From positions 1 to 64,000 of the forward strand of contig OY770025.1 in the NCBI GenBank assembly GCA_963669435.1: DNA of 64,000 nt. The letters run 5' to 3'. Source of the DNA: CALJFL01 sp963669435 (lineage in GTDB: Bacteria; Pseudomonadota; Gammaproteobacteria; Pseudomonadales; Halieaceae). The notes below the pieces were generated by a model. That model ran no database searches, was not told where the DNA came from, and saw only the letters and a list, made by a program, of their open reading frames with translations. The translations under genes and the position numbers were made by a program. This document shows, one piece after another, positions 63,044-64,000 of the stretch; positions within the stretch are counted from its first letter, which is position 1, and every line of letters starts with the position of its first letter.

Positions 63044-64000
63044 TTATGCGACGAGCTTAAGCTGATCGGGGACACGATCTATATTCTCGGTCATTTCGAG
63101 CAACATCTGCCCAACAAGCTCATCAATTGAATCGAATTCAGTCAGGGTCGACGCCGAAGGCCGTTCCCCTGTTCGTTGAAACTGAATATTGAGTTGCGCG
63201 TAGACGACCACACTGCGGTACTGGGCCAACCACCAATAAAAACAGAGGTCTTGCTCGGTTACCGAGAGTTCCATCAAATCCAGGTAACGTTTAATAACTT
63301 GCTGCCTGGGCCACCAGCCGTCTGCTTCACAGGGCATACGGCACTGTGCGCTATACAAGGGGGTATCATTCTCACCCCCCCAGTAAGACAGCAAAATGGC
63401 CAACTCGAAAAGAGGGTCGCCAATGGTGCACATATCCCAATCCACCACACCATTAACACGCAAGGTCAGCGGGTCGATTAGCATATTGTCCAGTTTGAAA
63501 TCGTTATGCACTAAACTGGCAGGACGCCGTTCCGGGAGGTGCGCTGACAGCCAATCCCTGACCCAGGCCAACAGTTGTTGCTGCGGCTCACTTAACACGC
63601 GCTGGCCACGTTTGTACCAACCCGCTATCTGCCGCTCCAGAAAACCCTCGGCATTACCCAGGCCAGCCAGACCAACTGCGTCTACATCCACCCGATGCAG
63701 TGGCGCCAATGCATCGACCAGCAGATCACTGAGGGCGTGGCCAATCTGCGGTCGTCTCGCCAGCGCCTCCGGCAGGTGGCGCCCGATACAGATACCCTCC
63801 CTGAACTGGCTGATACAAAAGGGCACGCCGATGACGCTATCGTCATCACAGAAAACCAGACCGGACGGTGCTGGAGGATAAGCGTCGCCCAATCGGGATA
63901 ACACCTTGTATTCCCGCGCCACATCATTGGCTCCCGGTGGCAATGGTCCATCGGGAGGGCGACGCAGTACCGCTTTTTGACCATCCATCGAGATCAGGTA
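63044..64000 (-). CDS. Phosphotransferase family protein (APH/ACAD10-like), cut by right edge
   Basis: C-terminal ~318 residues of an aminoglycoside-phosphotransferase-like kinase; the upstream part lies past the window. The frame is open to base 64000 (YLISMDGQKAVLRRPPDGPL), so 63988 is not the real start. Core motifs: VLSRLGDAYPPAPSGLVFCDDDSVIGVPFCISQF, SLVHNDFKLDNMLIDP (HxDxxxxN catalytic loop) and GVVDWDMCTIGDPLFELAILLSYWG (DxD metal site). Bacterial ACAD10-like members are thought to phosphorylate hydroxyacyl-CoA intermediates. An acyl-CoA dehydrogenase of that group lies at 46241. Confidence 0.88.
   Translation of the reverse strand, partial: YLISMDGQKAVLRRPPDGPLPPGANDVAREYKVLSRLGDAYPPAPSGLVFCDDDSVIGVPFCISQFREGICIGRHLPEALARRPQIGHALSDLLVDALAPLHRVDVDAVGLAGLGNAEGFLERQIAGWYKRGQRVLSEPQQQLLAWVRDWLSAHLPERRPASLVHNDFKLDNMLIDPLTLRVNGVVDWDMCTIGDPLFELAILLSYWGGENDTPLYSAQCRMPCEADGWWPRQQVIKRYLDLMELSVTEQDLCFYWWLAQYRSVVVYAQLNIQFQRTGERPSASTLTEFDSIDELVGQMLLEMTENIDRVPDQLKLVA

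Noticed and set aside
1..64000. tRNA, rRNA, CRISPR, integrase or prophage
   Set aside because: None seen by reading; no repeated spacers, no tRNA-like cloverleaf noticed, no recombinase or transposase motif.

Overview
The window reads as chromosomal DNA of a marine-type, aerobic, heterotrophic gammaproteobacterium. Cellvibrionales relatives such as Halieaceae or Spongiibacteraceae are my best guess. The guess rests on the mix of substrate-type TonB receptors with the EEVIVTAQKR box, a Fur-type iron receptor, many TetR regulators, sulfatases, a wax-ester synthase, acyl-CoA enzymes and GSTs. It is an inference from gene content; there is no rRNA or other marker gene. No tRNA, rRNA, CRISPR array, transposase or prophage gene was seen. 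Nearly every gene belongs to uptake or catabolism of hydrophobic, aromatic or sulfated organic compounds.

Layout. (1) 1-6.6 kb: a minus-strand operon (alpha/beta hydrolase, TonB receptor, decarboxylase-like amidohydrolase) facing a membrane-anchored GST and a TetR gene, with a palindromic operator between them. The receptor and the amidohydrolase carry frameshifts. (2) 6.6-14.7 kb: an aromatic catabolism module. It holds a two-module VOC/extradiol-type protein, an FAH-family hydrolase, a TetR regulator, an MhpA-like FAD hydroxylase, a zinc-free MDR reductase, an SDR, a cytochrome b561 and an unusual membrane-anchored FAH-family protein. (3) 14.7-18.6 kb: an isoquinoline-oxidoreductase-like molybdenum hydroxylase pair, then an orphan hpaD ring-cleavage dioxygenase behind an FNR/Anr-type box. 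(4) 18.6-23.5 kb: a GST, an AAA/DUF4143 ATPase and a Fur-boxed siderophore receptor.

(5) 23.7-38.7 kb is the most interesting part. Baeyer-Villiger monooxygenase, EstB-type serine hydrolase, alcohol dehydrogenase, two acyl-CoA ligases, a WS/DGAT, a TonB receptor and CMD-family proteins form several transcription units. Their promoter regions share one 26-bp operator with TATATA ends, found six times by reading. A TetR gene sits inside the cluster. I read this as one regulon that imports a ketone-containing compound, inserts oxygen, hydrolyses the ester and activates the acids.

(6) 38.7-44.8 kb: a DoxX-like protein, a Rossmann protein, a SnoaL-like protein, a CocE/NonD hydrolase and a TonB receptor broken by three frameshifts, a decayed paralogue of the intact receptor at 34.2 kb. 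(7) 45-54.8 kb: TetR, DUF2147, acyl-CoA dehydrogenase, two paralogous GST-like proteins with a long C-terminal extension, a DUF1330-like protein, a haloalkane dehalogenase and an intact TonB receptor. (8) 54.8-61.4 kb: two CxPxR sulfatases, a DUF4345 membrane protein, a DJ-1/PfpI protein, a metallo-beta-lactamase-fold hydrolase and a TetR. (9) 61.6-64 kb: SRPBCC protein, SDR and a phosphotransferase cut by the right edge.
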